Position numbers and translations under genes: made by a program
The notes under the pieces: model-generated
Database searches by the model: none
What the model saw: only the letters and a program-made list of their open reading frames with translations
Told to the model about the DNA's origin: nothing
Assembly (NCBI GenBank): GCA_013398055.1
Contig: VZRS01014203.1
Coordinates: forward strand, 5,251 to 69,250
From: Ifrita kowaldi
Lineage: Eukaryota > Chordata > Aves > Passeriformes > Cinclosomatidae
DNA length: 64,000 bases
Direction: 5' to 3'
Shown here: piece after piece, positions 55,001 through 64,000 of the stretch
Numbering within the stretch: position 1 is the first letter of the stretch
How the letters are laid out: each line of letters starts with the position of its first letter

Positions 55001-58000
55001 CAGTAACAGCCTGGTTTCCAGCAGGACGTTGCCAAGATCATAAAAGCAAACTCTTCCCACAATATCCAAGAGCTTACGTGTTAATAACTCCATTGACGGG
55101 TCTTGGTGCTCCACAGGGCTTGGTGGGATGGGATTCAGGAGTATTTGCAGCAGAAATACCCAAGTTTTCTAGTGGCTGCGATCCAGACACACTCTAAGGA
55201 AGGGTGAGAAAAATATAAATTAATAAAACCTTCTTAAATAGCCACAATTTTCTTATTCCTGGGTTCTAGTTGAGGATTCTGCACTGTAGCCATAGATTTC
55301 CACACAGGACTTCAAACCAGGGTTCAGAAGTCACTGTATGAACAGGAGACCAGGGACATCAGGAGATCTTAGGGAGCAGCAGGAGGATGGATACACGGCA
55401 GCTCTTTCATTCCAAGATCCAAAGGGCTTTAATTCCCCTCAGGCAATCAGGAGCATGAAAGGCTGAGGGTTTTAAGGAGATTTTAGCATTTTGTCTCCAT
55501 GGTGCAAACAAGTTCATCACTACCTGTAAACCTCTGCAGCCTCCCCTGCAGTTTGGTTTCTGCTCTGAGCCACGTGGTTGAAAGCTCCTGCCTAAGCACT
55601 TTGGGGGAAAACAGGGAGGGAGGGAGAGGGGAACAGACTTGCAAAACTGAATTTGCATTTTAACTCACTACCTGTGCAAACACAGTCCAAACAGCATTTT
55701 AAGGAGTATTTTAAATGAGTGTGAACCCAGGCTGTGGGGTTTGGATGGGAGCAGGGCGAGTCTGTAACGCTAAAAGTGCTGGATAAACACAAAGCTGGAA
55801 ACACCTTTTTGGCAGAGGAAAGTGAGTAAAAATTGAGTTAAAGACACCGTGCTCCCCAGTTCCTTCTGCCTGAGGTCTGGAACACAAACCCCCTGGCTCT
55901 GCAGGGAGCAGCAGGATTGTCACCAAGCCTCCAAGGACACACTGGCTTTGTACCTCCCACTAGGGACATTCCTGTTCCCCACCCTGGCATGGCCCAGCAC
56001 ATCCACAGCTCTGGTATTCATCACCTCCAGCCCCATCCGTGCAGTCCCTTGTTTTTGGTGTCAGACATGCTCCTCCCGGGGGTTAAACTTCATTTCTTCC
56101 TTTGTGCAGCACTTCCTACATTCCCTGCCCTGTCTCTCGCTGGGGTTCCCCCTTTGAGCACACACAGTGGTGATGTGGTTCAAGTATCAATAAAAAAGGC
56201 AAAAGCAGAGCTCTGACACCACACAGATGGTCAGCCAAGCCCCCTGCTTGGCCCTGACTTCATCCCGAACCCATCTGGATTGCGGTGATTAAATCCTCCC
56301 TGCAAACACCCCCAACTCAATAAACAACTAAACCAGGCTGTGGCAGTGCTGGATGAACTGTGTCCAGAAGAGCAGAAACCTGTGTCACCCAGGGAAGGGC
56401 CATTTCTAACAACTCAGACAACTTCTGCCTGGGCCCGTTTGAGGAACTTTGCCGGGGTTTTTACAATTCCGCTAAAAGAGACGTTTTTCCTATGGGGGAG
56501 CAAAGACAGGATGAGGCCAACTCTGCCACCCAGAGAGACACAGGAGCAAGATCAGATCACACCTGAGCCATCAGGTAAACCCAGCTCTGCAGCCAGGTGA
56601 AGTCAGTGCAGGAGCTGAACACTTCCCCTCTGCTTTCCAGAGGCTTGGCAAGGCTGAGCCTTCACGTGACACCCGACAGAGGCACCCCCGGGGCAGCAGG
56701 GCGGGTACTCATGACTCATAAGCTCTTTAGAAATCGTTTATTTTCTTCTCCAGAAAGGGTCTTGAAGGAGGAACTTCTCTGAGAGCTTGCTCCGTGTCTT
56801 GCTGGTTCAAGACAGGAACAGAGGGACTCAGCTGCTTCCTGTGGAGGAGCTGGACAGCATCAATCCAACGTGTATTTATCAGGAGCAGCCCAGGCTCTCT
56901 TTATCACCCTGAGATGGGTGTATCCCGGCACAGGAGCAGAGCCAACACCTCCTGCACCCTCACTCTCAAGCAGCTCCTGGTGCACCTCCCAAGGCCACGC
57001 TGTCTTCCAGGGCTGGCTGGGCAGCCGGGCTGGGATCCAGAGCAGGATCCATCGCACCAGAATCACACCCCTGCTCCTGACTGAGCTCTTCTATGTGTTT
57101 TGGGTCTGGAAGTCCAGGTCCTTAGCATCCTTGGGGGTGTCAAAGATTCAACTGTAGCACATCTGCTGTCGCACATCAAGGCAGCAAAGCCGCTGTGTGT
57201 GGACAGGTAGCCTTGAGCTAATACCAGGAATGTCCCCTGTATTCCCAAAAACCTCCAATAAAGCAAGCAGGGTTCAGACCTTCACCTATTACTAGATATT
57301 GCCCCCTAATTAAATATTTCGAGTGCAGCCCCCTCACTAGACAACCAACCCAAGGAAACAAAATCAACAGCCAAGTTATGTCTTCAGGGCTTTGTGTTAT
57401 TTCCATCTTCAGGCAAAAATATTTATTCACCTACTGAGCTTCCATTTCCCAGCAGACATTCCCAGGCCTTATTTGCAAAGCCCTTCCCTCCACTGGTGAT
57501 AGGATTAGCTCCTCCTGGGGATTATCAGCCACATCCCACGTACGACGCCGATGCCCAAGGACACGTACCCGGCGCGCACGCTGGCCAAGGGAGGCACTCA
57601 CGAGAGGAGGAGATCCAAGGGAGCTGGGGGTGAGACAGGATGGACTCCTCCCTTTGCTCCACGTTGCAGATGTGTCTCTTGCTCTGCCAGTTTGGGGGCG
57701 AAAAGCCTGGAGGGTGCCAAAATGATAAGCACCTCTCCAGGAGAGGCCAAAGAGATCCCCCTTCCAGTAAGAACCCTCACGCACCACCAGGAACGTCTCT
57801 GGGTAATCTCTGGCTCGGAGCAGATCAAGGCTCTGACTCAACACCCCGCCCTAACAAGCAGCCCTAATTAAGCACAAGCCCCGGGGCTGGGTGCCGGAGG
57901 CAGCAGTTCCAGGGGTGACACTTCCAGCACTGTCACAGAGAAGTTGAGAGTGTGGAGTGATGTGTGTGTCCCTGGGGAAGGGGAATGAACACCATTCTGA

Positions 58001-61000
58001 GGAGCAGGCTCCAAGAAGGCACACAGGGCTGCAGGAGTGGCCACAAGAAAGTGCCAAGCAGAAAATTTCACAGTATTTCATATTATCACTCAGTATCAGG
58101 AAATCTCTGACAAATTCTTACCAGGGACAGAGGAAAACACTCCAAGCACAATTTTATGGTCACTTCTACTGAAGTGTTTTTACCCGTGCCAACTACACTG
58201 AATATTGGTCCATGAGCCTCAAGCTGCAGTGACACCCCATTTCTATCCAGTCGTGGCATTAGGAGAGAAAAGCAGGAATGCTGCAGCTTGGGACAGGAAA
58301 GCAGGAATGCTGCAGCCTGGCAGCAGAAGTTTGAGCCACACAGGGACCATCCTGCTCTTCCTACTCCACCACAACTCCCAAACCCTCCCACTTTAATACA
58401 TCTGTGAGTCCCCCAGGATCCAAAGCAATCACAGGCAGGCTGAACAGTACGATCAAGCCTTTAGTCTGTGCCCTACATTTCTGCATTAAATAATAAATAC
58501 CTGGCACTCTGCATAGTTTCCAGTGCATCTCACTGCAATCATTAGTGCCCTTTCCAAGGGGGAATGCTCAGGCAGATATTAAATAGCCACATCTTTAGCA
58601 GCCTTTGCTAATCATGCTGCTCTCAGTTTGAGGTACTTTTTTGCTGTAGGGAAAGGATTAGTTAGGATTTTAAAGCTTCACAAAATGCTAATGCATATCA
58701 CAAAGGTGCCCCCAGGAACTCTGTTCTAAAAGGTGTTTAAATCCTATTGTTTACTAACCCCAAAACAAGGCAGGAGGGGGTGAGCTACAGACCAAGATCA
58801 GCGATTCCCACCTGGAGTCACAGGGAAGAGCCACTCCAGGAGGCCAGTCCCATGGTTTGAGCATCCCTCTGCCCCACAGCTTAAGGGATGACCCTTCCCT
58901 CCCCAACACTGGTGCAGATGAAACACCGGGAGCAGCCAGTCCTGCTGCTGGCACTTACCAGCCGGTCAGCCCCAGGCTCCAGCTTAACTTCGGCTCTGAC
59001 GGGACGGGATGAATCATCTACTGCAGGATCAGGGGGTGATGCTTCACCGAGAACTATCAGCCCCTGGAAGAGAGGGAAGGGAACAGGAATTAACTGCAGA
59101 TCCTTCGGTCTCCACAGGGATGATGCACACCCATCATCCCCCAAAGCCCCGAGGCTGCACAGCAGGCCTTGAATTCCCACCACCGCTTCCAGATGTGATG
59201 CCAAACCCAATCCTCGGCTGCTGCCTGGGTTTTCCTGACATCTCAGCTGAACTCAGAGAGGGAAGGACAGCGGCTGGAGCCAGCTCACATGCCTCCAGCC
59301 CACTGACAGGAGACGTTTAGCTCCCTCTTGGGCAAAGCTGCTGAACCACTGCTTGTCCTGCTTCCCACCCTTCCCCTCCTCCCCAGCAGCAGCTCCAGGG
59401 ACACACATGCCAGCCAAGCCAAAGGGAGCTTTCTGCTGGAGCACAGAGCAGGAAGTGACTGCTTTCATCGTACAAAGTGGAACTGGCCATCACAGCCAAG
59501 CAAACAGTTTTGAGCGGGTGCCAAAAATCTACAGTCAAACTTGTTACTCTGAGCAGACTTTCCCCCTCCCCTCCCCAAAGAAGTGGTATTTACAAAAATT
59601 CAATAAGGAAAGAAAGGCATTGCTATAACCTTAGCAGGGCAAAGCACAGTGGCTGAGCACTGTTTTATCAGGTTTAACATATGCTGTCCTGCTTCTGTTT
59701 TACTCTGAGTGAAGCTTTATCTAAAGGCAGGACTGCTCTGCTCTTGGAACAACACAAAGTGAAATAAAATCACTGTCATTATGCATATTCTGAGCTGTAT
59801 TATAACAAAGCAGGGCAAAATGTGCAAGGGATTAGGGAGTTGGTGGAACCTACAGACCACAAACACAGTCCAGGACAAAGACAAGCCCCATGAGTTGCAT
59901 TTGGTCAAACACGGAACCATGAAGGGGCTGCTCAGATCAAAACAGGCAGATCAGTCATCTGAAAACTATTCTGGAGGTTGCACAGTGTGTCACAGCAAAG
60001 TGAGCCTGGAGGGGAACCCGGGCGCGTCGTCTGGAGAGAGGACAGAGCTACAAGGCTTCCCTCAGAAGGCTTCCACCAAGTCAAATCCCATGTGACCGGT
60101 GCCATGGGACACAGTGGAAGTCACCTGTAGTTCCACGGCAGGGGGCTGGAACCAGGTCCCTTCCAACCCCAACCAGCCTGGGATTCTGGGATTCAAAGGA
60201 TGATTATCTGCCTTGACACAACGGGCTGCTCGACACATCCACGGCTTTCCAGAGAGATGGTGGCAGTTCTGGGACACTGTTTAAAAACAGTTCATAAACT
60301 ACATCCAACCGCAGGTGGCCTCTGACCAGCAGTGAGGAAGCAGCTGGTGTCTGAACATACATGAGTTGGTTTTCTAGAGTTTTCTGGCATCCCAGAAGGA
60401 TGTTTAGTGGATGAGAGGGGCTGGAAGTCTAAACTCCAATACTGCTGGGATTTCCTCTACTCTAGAAAGATCCTCTCCAGAAGTAGCCCATCACTTTTCA
60501 GCATCCTTGGCCATGGTGCAGCAGAGAGCTTGGTCAGCTCCAGAAAATGCAGAGACTGGGACTGAATCCAAAACTGGGAACAAGGAAACTGCTTCCCTTT
60601 GACACCCCTGAATGCACTCGGGCTTCTTGTATGCTCAGCGAGAGGAGCAGGTGGGGAAAGCTGGGCATCAGGAACAGAAGCTGCCACCAAGGACTTCTGC
60701 CTCTGGATGAAGGCAGGGCATGAAGGGAGCTGCTCCATGGCCCAGGATGCACATTTGTGAAATGAAACAAAACCACCCGACGACCTTCATGGACATCCAG
60801 AGCCTTATATTTATTGTACACACTCTTCCAATCCAAAGGCACAACAGCCTGCTATTTTTCAGTGCCTGAAACAGGGTGTTTTACAACCAGCTCTGAGCAC
60901 ACGCTCCCTGATTTGGTGTTTTCCTCCACCTCTCACCAGGCTCCGACTGAGCCAATCCGAATGTGCCGAGAGCACAGTTCCTGCTGAGACACCCAGGCAG

Positions 61001-63027
61001 CAGTTTACCCTCAAAACACAGGGTTATTTTTGACTGCCTGGTCCTTCCCTTGCTTTGATGTGACACAGCAATGTGTCTTTGTTGAAGGGTACACTGGGAC
61101 GTAAACTCTAACATATAAAGGTAATTAACCTAAAAAAGAATGAAATAGAATTTCTCTGAACTTTAGAACTTGTAGAACTCTGAATTCCTGCAGCAGCTAC
61201 ATTTTAACCTCCTTATGGCCAAATAAGCTGGAGTTAGGTTATGCTGATAGAAAAAACAAGGTTTTTCAAATTCTTTAACTGTTTTCCTTGTACAATTTGG
61301 AGCCAAATCCATTCCAACAAGCTCGAGTGTTATTGAAACACAGGGTTGTTTCTTTAGTTCCCTATTCTTGTTCCAAACCCTTTTAAGACTCACTCTGGTT
61401 TTTCATTGGTGCAAACAGAATCTGTTTTACAACCATCCCAGAGCTCAATGACACCAAATAACGACAGCTGGGTGCAGGAATAATCTCCAGCAAGTCCTTT
61501 CACAGATGGGGCATGTGATACTCGTAGTTCCGTTTTTTTCTTCTTCAGGCAGAATAGCCACTACCCAAAACACTCAAGATCTGAACCCCCCTGCACCCTA
61601 AGCAGTATGCTTATCTTAAATTCATGTATTGGGTTATCACAGTTGAGTTTTGGTTTGAACAAATCAAAGAGGATGATCCTGTTGGCCAGAACCTCCTTTC
61701 AGACCTGGAGGCTGCAGCCTTAGATAAAAACACAGGGGATGCTTGTAACCATCTTCAGGCCATTTTGTGAGCCTGTCAAGTTGTCATCATCTGGTGAAAG
61801 CCCTGAACCTTCCATATCACTACATTAGTTTTCTCATTTCTTCCATTACTTAACTTTTAGCATATAAATGTTCAGCTATTTTGTATTTTGTACTTAAAAC
61901 CACGCTGCACCATCAGCTTTAAGACAGAAGGAAGATGATCCTTTCTGAAGAATCATTCGTTTGCCCACTTCCCAGAAGCCTTCTGCCCTAATCTCAGTAA
62001 TGGATTCTGCTCACAAGCCGTGCTCTTCCACCTACTCATTTAGAGCCCTCGCTCACTCAATTAAGCCTGTTTTTCTGCACAGCTGCATCCAAGTCCAGTC
62101 TCCCTCCCCTGCTTTCTAGCCCCTGGAAGCCTCTCCCCACCACCCTCAGAGCAACTCACATCTTGGGAAAGGCGTTTGCCAGACTGAATTCCTGAGGATC
62201 TCTCAGTTGATGCAATACCACGAGCCTTCTTGCCACAAACTCCAGACATTCCTCCCTCCAAGGCCTGACATTTAGATGTGCATGCCTGAACAAGTCTCCA
62301 TAACAATCCCTTCCTCATCCCTTCTCTACTCTCCCCCATTCTCCCACCATCTGAGAGCAACTCTAAAAAAATAATTCCTTCCACAGAGAAAGGTCAGCAC
62401 CAAGAAATTATCTTTTTCATGAAACAGACTCAATTTTAAGCCTATGCTGGGTGATAGCATCTGAACTAACTTCCTCCACAGGCCACTCCCTTTCCCACTA
62501 AGTCTCAGTTATTCTTATCCCCATCTTCAGCTACTCCCAAAAAGAAAGAATCGGAAAGTTTAAAAAAAAATATCAAATAAAAAGAGAAAGGTTTAAGCGA
62601 TGGGGAACAGCGTCACACACGCAGCAGCACCAGCTCTGCTCAGCACCAAAGACTGACTCTAGAGCAAGGTATTGCTCCCTTCACGTTATCGTATTGAACC
62701 AGGGACAGGAACTACACTCAGGCCATGCCAAATTGCATTACAATTAGTCACAGCTTTGCAATCTGCTTTGGGACAGAGGCGGGGGGAAAAAGCATCAGAC
62801 TTTGCATCCTCACTCCCCGGTGTCAGAGAGAGCCATTAGGAGGCAAAGCAGAACCACAGGCACCCAAAGGCATCCTGCCCCTCACCTTATTGGCTCTAAT
62901 CTGCTTGTAAATGTCCGTTTGCTGCCGGATTCGGTATTCCAGGTCCGAGACGTGGGCTTGGAGCCAGTTCCAGCGGCTGACGATGGCGGCACGGTCTGCT
63001 GCCCATCTCCACTCTGCCCTTCGCCTC
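42758..63027 (-). CDS. KANSL1: KAT8 regulatory NSL complex subunit 1, 3' part (13 exons; 5' part beyond window)
   Basis: KANSL1 is the scaffold of the nuclear NSL complex, which directs KAT8/MOF to acetylate histone H4. Exons in transcript order are 63027-62886, 59063-58959, 55193-55078, 53702-53513, 50889-50724, 48175-47993, 47661-47503, 47196-47045, 45622-45504, 44935-44878, 44525-44413, 43585-43339 and 43042-42758. Phases agree throughout and encode 677 residues plus stop. Landmarks are a tryptophan-rich conserved segment (WNWLQAHVSDLEYRIRQQ), the ARTRPVLSC motif that binds WDR5, and the PEHE region (SSFDINNIVIPMSVAATTR to EEMERARWLW), which contacts KAT8. The start codon and the large first coding exon lie to the right of the window. 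Haploinsufficiency of the human gene causes Koolen-de Vries syndrome. Confidence 0.97.
42791..42841. repeat. KANSL1: GGA/AGA trinucleotide repeat (coding, 17 units)
   Basis: Seventeen GGA or AGA triplets on the plus strand read as TCC/TCT serine codons on the minus strand. It is imperfect (13 GGA and 4 AGA), so slippage is possible but partly stabilised by the interruptions. Confidence 0.95.
43339..43585 (-). CDS. KANSL1: KANSL1 penultimate exon
   Basis: This 247-nt exon (phase 2 to 0) encodes [35 protein letters not shown] and SSEDTRCSTPEAGLDEQ. Human has [35 protein letters not shown] and SEDTRCSTPELGLDEQ. It is a Ser/Pro-rich, probably phosphorylated segment. Confidence 0.98.
44413..44525 (-). 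CDS. KANSL1: KANSL1 exon, end of PEHE region
   Basis: This 113-nt exon (phase 0 to 2) encodes VEDLSDSAFAARHGKCEEME, then RARWLWSTSVPPQRRG. Human has [21 protein letters not shown] and RWLWTTSVPPQRRG. These residues belong to the KAT8-contacting region. Confidence 0.98.
44641..44785 (-). repeat. CR1 LINE 3' fragment
   Basis: It opens TAGAATGTCCTGAGTTGGAA and continues with GGGATCATCCAGTCCAACTC and CCTGAGAGTGTTGTCCAAAC, a typical CR1 tail in minus orientation. It lies in the KANSL1 intron between the 44878 and 44413 exons. Confidence 0.85.
44878..44935 (-). CDS. KANSL1: KANSL1 small exon, PEHE region
   Basis: This 58-nt exon encodes WREVDISALKANPEEDNEE. Together with the preceding split serine it gives SWREVD as in human; the remainder is shorter and more variable, ending in the same acidic run. 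Confidence 0.95.
45504..45622 (-). CDS. KANSL1: KANSL1 exon, start of PEHE region
   Basis: This 119-nt exon (phase 0 to 2) encodes QPRRRRGESSFDINNIVIPM, then SVAATTRVEKLQYKEILTP, identical to human after the first residues. The acceptor is CAGCAG, so either one of two adjacent AGs may be used, giving or dropping the first Gln. Confidence 0.98.
45623..47044 (-). other. KANSL1: KANSL1 intron
   Basis: About 1.4 kb of non-coding sequence. No recognised transposon, RNA gene or conserved frame. Confidence 0.65.
47045..47196 (-). CDS. KANSL1: KANSL1 internal exon
   Basis: This 152-nt exon (phase 1 to 0) encodes VLKHHTDVSGPSYLSA, PHSPIARQLSTSSEGSAPAS and a Ser/Thr-rich end. Human has VLKHHTDMSSSSYLAA and [20 protein letters not shown]. 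Confidence 0.97.
47503..47661 (-). CDS. KANSL1: KANSL1 internal exon
   Basis: This 159-nt exon (phase 1-1) is less conserved. It contains HRPPLDDFSAVSKAERAPER and ends RLRDCSSERSE, matching human RLRDHSSERSE. It precedes the VLKHHTD exon. Confidence 0.93.
47993..48175 (-). CDS. KANSL1: KANSL1 internal exon
   Basis: This 183-nt exon (phase 1-1) encodes [35 protein letters not shown] and [16 protein letters not shown]. It is basic and very close to human ([31 protein letters not shown]). Confidence 0.98.
48176..50723 (-). other. KANSL1: KANSL1 intron
   Basis: About 2.5 kb. It holds a CR1 fragment (49,943-50,045) and a 17-bp tandem duplication (CCATCCCAAAAATCAAC, about 49,293-49,328). The remainder is ordinary intron. 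Confidence 0.65.
49943..50045 (-). repeat. CR1 LINE 3' fragment
   Basis: GAGAATCCCAGAATGGCTTG, GTGCTCCAAGCCCTGTCCAG and CTTCCAGGGATGGGGCAGCC are degenerate CR1 tail words in minus orientation. Confidence 0.85.
50724..50889 (-). CDS. KANSL1: KANSL1 internal exon
   Basis: This 166-nt exon (phase 0 to 1) carries CDVNPACALCG and [20 protein letters not shown], matching human CDVNPSCALCG and [20 protein letters not shown]. The start is more variable. Several cysteines are kept, possibly for metal binding, but this is not shown. Confidence 0.97.
50890..53512 (-). other. KANSL1: KANSL1 intron with AT-rich low-complexity block
   Basis: About 2.6 kb. About 50,980-51,300 is almost pure A+T with (TA)n runs at 50,999-51,016 and 51,268-51,290. 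The remainder is ordinary. Confidence 0.7.
50980..51300. repeat. AT-rich low-complexity block with (TA)n runs
   Basis: Simple A/T sequence with two dinucleotide runs of about 18-23 bases and many ATTATA words. It starts 90 bases from the KANSL1 exon at 50889 and is likely polymorphic in length. Confidence 0.9.
53513..53702 (-). CDS. KANSL1: KANSL1 exon with WDR5-binding motif
   Basis: This 190-nt exon enters in phase 2 and ends in phase 0. It encodes LQPGLAEH at the start, then [31 protein letters not shown] and RPSTIMPLSKK. The ARTRP segment is the arginine motif that inserts into WDR5 in the human complex, and it is unchanged. Two in-frame-looking acceptors exist; only GGACAG|TCTGCAG restores the Thr codon shared with the previous exon. 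Confidence 0.97.
53703..55077 (-). other. KANSL1: KANSL1 intron
   Basis: About 1.4 kb. No recognised repeat, RNA gene or conserved frame. Confidence 0.6.
55078..55193 (-). CDS. KANSL1: KANSL1 internal exon
   Basis: This 116-nt exon (phase 0 to 2) begins SVSGSQPLENLG (human SVSQPLENHG region) and ends CGAPRPVNGVINT, nearly the human CGALRPVNGVINT. The acceptor is CCTTAG and the donor AC|GTAAG. Confidence 0.96.
55194..58958 (-). other. KANSL1: KANSL1 intron
   Basis: About 3.8 kb. Contains a 29-bp tandem duplication near 58,269-58,326 (AAAGCAGGAATGCTGCAGC words). Open frames of up to 137 residues have no similarity I recognise. Confidence 0.6.
58269..58326. repeat. 29-bp tandem duplication
   Basis: AAAGCAGGAATGCTGCAGC occurs twice, 29 bases apart, followed by TTGGGACAGG in one copy and CTGGCAGCAG in the other. 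Confidence 0.8.
58959..59063 (-). CDS. KANSL1: KANSL1 internal exon
   Basis: This 105-nt exon (phase 0-0) begins GLIVLGEASPPD, matching human GLIVLGEVPPPE, and ends EVKLEPGADRL (human EVKTDHGTDKL). The middle is variable and acidic. Confidence 0.96.
59064..62885 (-). other. KANSL1: KANSL1 intron
   Basis: About 3.8 kb. Contains a CR1 tail at 60,120-60,200. Otherwise no recognised element. Confidence 0.6.
60120..60200 (+). repeat. CR1 LINE 3' fragment
   Basis: TTCCACGGCAGGGGGCTGGA, CAGGTCCCTTCCAACCCCAA and GGGATTCTGGGATTC form a CR1 3' end in plus orientation. This is the shortest CR1 copy in the window. Confidence 0.85.
62886..63027 (-). CDS. KANSL1: KANSL1 internal exon (most 5' in window)
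   Basis: This 142-nt exon enters in phase 2 and leaves in phase 0. It encodes [20 protein letters not shown] and continues through WLQAHVSDLEYRIRQQTDIY to IRANK. This is almost identical to human KANSL1 ([20 protein letters not shown]). Borders on the minus strand are TTGCAG and AAG|GTGAG. Confidence 0.98.
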
Positions 63028-64000
63028 CTGCAACAACACAGAGGGGAAGGGGGATTATTTTGAGTGTGATTTTAATTACACAGGCCACAAAAATCCAAGG
63101 AGAACTGACAGACAGATCAAAAGCTCCATCCTGGATGGCAGAACTCATACCATCTCACCACTGCTAATAATTACCAAGGAATTACAGACATGCTGCAAGG
63201 ACCATGTCTCAGCAGAGCAATATTCCAACGTCTTCTGGTACCCAGTGACTGAAATCTTTAAAAAAAGTCTCTGTCATCAGTCCCCAAATCCACCTGAACA
63301 GCAGCTCATACCATGTGGCCACAATTAAACCTCAGGGACAAGTTTCACAACCACCACTGCTGGGGTTGGAAAGTAAAACCACTGCTTGGAGAGGACCAAC
63401 AGGGCCAACCTTGCACAAGCTGCTCCCCTGCAATGAGGTCCTGCAGAGCACAGAGCAGACAACAGCAATGCAGATCTGATTTCTGCATCTGATGGATGGA
63501 CCAAGCAAATAAAGAAGCCAGAAAATAACATCAGCTGTCTTCAAAACACCCTCAATCCCTACTGCTGCACTCCAGGGCAGAAAGGAACACAAAGACGGTA
63601 AGGAAGGGATAAATCCACGGCTCCACTCTCCACATTAAAAGCCACAATATCATGAAAATATATCCTAAGCATCCTGATTCCTGTGGACAGATATTGAGGC
63701 TGCCCAGAAAGGAAGAAAGCCCCAACATGGTGTGGAAACAAAGCATCAGCAGAAAGTGCTGACAAATCCAGTGCTGCTGCACAAAGCCTTTGCCACATCT
63801 GGATGCTTAGCAATTAAGAAATTAATCACCAAATAATTCCCTTTGCCCATCTCCCCCCTCCCCTTCTGCGTAACAATTTTGAACCAGCCAGAGCATGTGG
63901 GGCAGGAGAGCCACAGCAACATCCAGATGTTTCCTCCAAAATCAAACCAGAAAGTCTTCTGCTGAGATTAACCCATTTCAGAGCTGAAACCAGCCACTAC
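63028..64000 (-). other. KANSL1: KANSL1 intron (continues beyond window)
   Basis: Intron upstream of the exon at 63027-62886. No exon with conserved KANSL1 sequence was found in the last 970 bases, so the preceding exons lie outside the window. Confidence 0.7.

Noticed and set aside
1..64000. CRISPR arrays, operons, phage, insertion sequences, tRNA or rRNA genes
   Set aside because: Nothing of this kind is visible; the window is vertebrate nuclear DNA with spliced genes and CR1 remnants.

Overview
The window is vertebrate nuclear DNA, almost certainly from a bird. It carries two genes that meet tail to tail: MAPT (microtubule-associated protein tau) on the + strand, and the 3' two thirds of KANSL1 (KAT8 regulatory NSL complex subunit 1) on the - strand. 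The same neighbours in the same orientation are known from human 17q21.31. Short introns, high GC and several truncated CR1 LINE tails point to a bird; the species cannot be told from the sequence.

MAPT: a CpG-dense block at the left edge (about 1-200) probably holds the promoter or end of the non-coding first exon, followed by an intron of about 17 kb. Coding starts at 17153. Fifteen coding exons with canonical splice sites and matching phases run to the stop at 37877. They include homologues of all mammalian coding exons, with the 'big tau' exons 4A, 6 and 8. Exon 10, which encodes microtubule-binding repeat 2, is present twice in tandem. Joining every exon gives 2418 nt (805 residues); omitting 4A, 6 and 8 gives 439 residues with five repeats. 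The 3' UTR runs to about 40,590 and has at least two poly(A) signals.

KANSL1: thirteen exons between 63027 and 42758 (- strand) encode the last 677 or so residues. They carry the WDR5-binding arginine motif and the PEHE region that contacts the acetyltransferase KAT8/MOF. The 5' exons lie beyond the right edge. The 3' UTR probably ends near 40,950, only a few hundred bases from the end of MAPT.

The most interesting points are: the tandem exon 10 pair, identical over all 93 coding bases and with both copies keeping the stem-loop over the 5' splice site; a tau N-terminus that starts at the residue equivalent to human Met11; an unannotated exon-like segment between exons 12 and 13 that would replace the tau C-terminus; and a run of 17 serines near the KANSL1 C-terminus. 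Tau isoforms with up to five repeats have, from memory, been reported from chicken brain, so the duplication itself is probably not new. The other three I do not know to be described. No prokaryotic features, tRNA, rRNA or intact mobile element were seen.
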